Shown here: piece after piece, positions 63,931 through 64,000 of the stretch
How positions within the stretch are numbered: position 1 is the first letter of the stretch
Layout of the letters: each line of letters begins with the position of its first letter
Assembly (NCBI GenBank): GCA_002270565.1
Contig: NQMI01000119.1
Location: 56,907-120,906, forward strand
Direction of reading: 5' to 3'
DNA: 64,000 nt
From: Stenocarpella maydis
Lineage: Eukaryota > Ascomycota > Sordariomycetes > Diaporthales > Diaporthaceae
Program-made: the position numbers and the translations under genes
Notes under the pieces: generated by a model
Seen by the model: the letters and a program-made list of their open reading frames with translations, nothing else
Told to the model about the DNA's origin: nothing
The model's database searches: none

Positions 63931-64000
63931 GTAATTATTGTTCCGGGGTCTAGGGGAACCGGCATGTTTCGGAATCCGGAGGAAAACCAGCCTTAGCATC
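63931..64000. other. return to GC-balanced sequence at window end
   Basis: The last 70 bp abruptly regain normal base composition (GTTCCGGGGTCTAGGGGAAC and onward). It may be the border of the RIP block or another, unaffected repeat. Too short to identify. Confidence 0.4.

Noticed and set aside
1..64000. CRISPR array, bacterial operon or prokaryotic regulatory features
   Set aside because: Spliceosomal introns and the fungal gene content exclude a prokaryotic origin, and no regularly spaced direct repeats were seen.

Overview
The window is nuclear DNA of a filamentous ascomycete (Pezizomycotina, most likely a Sordariomycete). Introns are short (51-231 nt, one of 417 nt) with GT(A/G)NGT donors and CTAAC or CTGAC branch points. 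Coding regions are GC-rich. The proteins recognised are typical of filamentous fungi: Atg29, a CTF1/FarA-type zinc cluster factor, fungal P450s, ferric reductases and a fasciclin GPI protein. The right end is an AT-rich, RIP-like block of dead transposons. Exon structures were derived by hand from splice signals and reading-frame continuity.

Layout, left to right. A partial P450 (minus) runs off the left edge. ATG29 (minus) and NUP53 (plus) diverge from a shared promoter. IVY1 and a first ferric reductase (both minus) follow. After 2.7 kb of low-complexity spacer comes a DAO-type FAD oxidoreductase (minus). Two unknown small genes (16.1-17.5 kb) diverge from each other. A broken TauD-type dioxygenase lies at 18.4 kb and a second ferric reductase (minus) at 19.8-21.7 kb. 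After 4.3 kb of spacer, MIC19 (plus) converges on TYW3 (minus). KAP95, LEU4 and a ten-exon CTF1/Far-type regulator are all on the minus strand. A second P450 (plus) lies at 44.7-46.4 kb. NC2-beta, an SDR, a probable remnant of a rhamnogalacturonan lyase and a DHHC palmitoyltransferase (all minus) follow. A small mitochondrial-type protein (plus) converges on a two-domain fasciclin protein (minus).

From about 60.3 kb to nearly the end the DNA is extremely AT-rich. It holds a stop-riddled Pogo/Fot1-type transposase, followed by what looks like an LTR and a stop-riddled Gag of a Ty3/gypsy-type element. In-frame TAG/TAA codons stand where Gln or Trp codons would be expected, with the frame otherwise intact, as repeat-induced point mutation would leave it.

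Most genes are unrelated housekeeping functions: autophagy, nuclear pore and import, MICOS, wybutosine, leucine synthesis, transcription and palmitoylation. I see no biosynthetic cluster and no convincing new multigene system. The most unusual items are exons of 8 and 10 nt, a frame-preserving KAP95 intron, a methionine-rich loop in a fasciclin domain, a small PPxY membrane protein, a frame break in NUP53, two T-run/N/G-run assembly gaps and the RIP-like transposon graveyard. Two short T/N/G gaps at 7.1 and 49.3 kb show this is a draft assembly.
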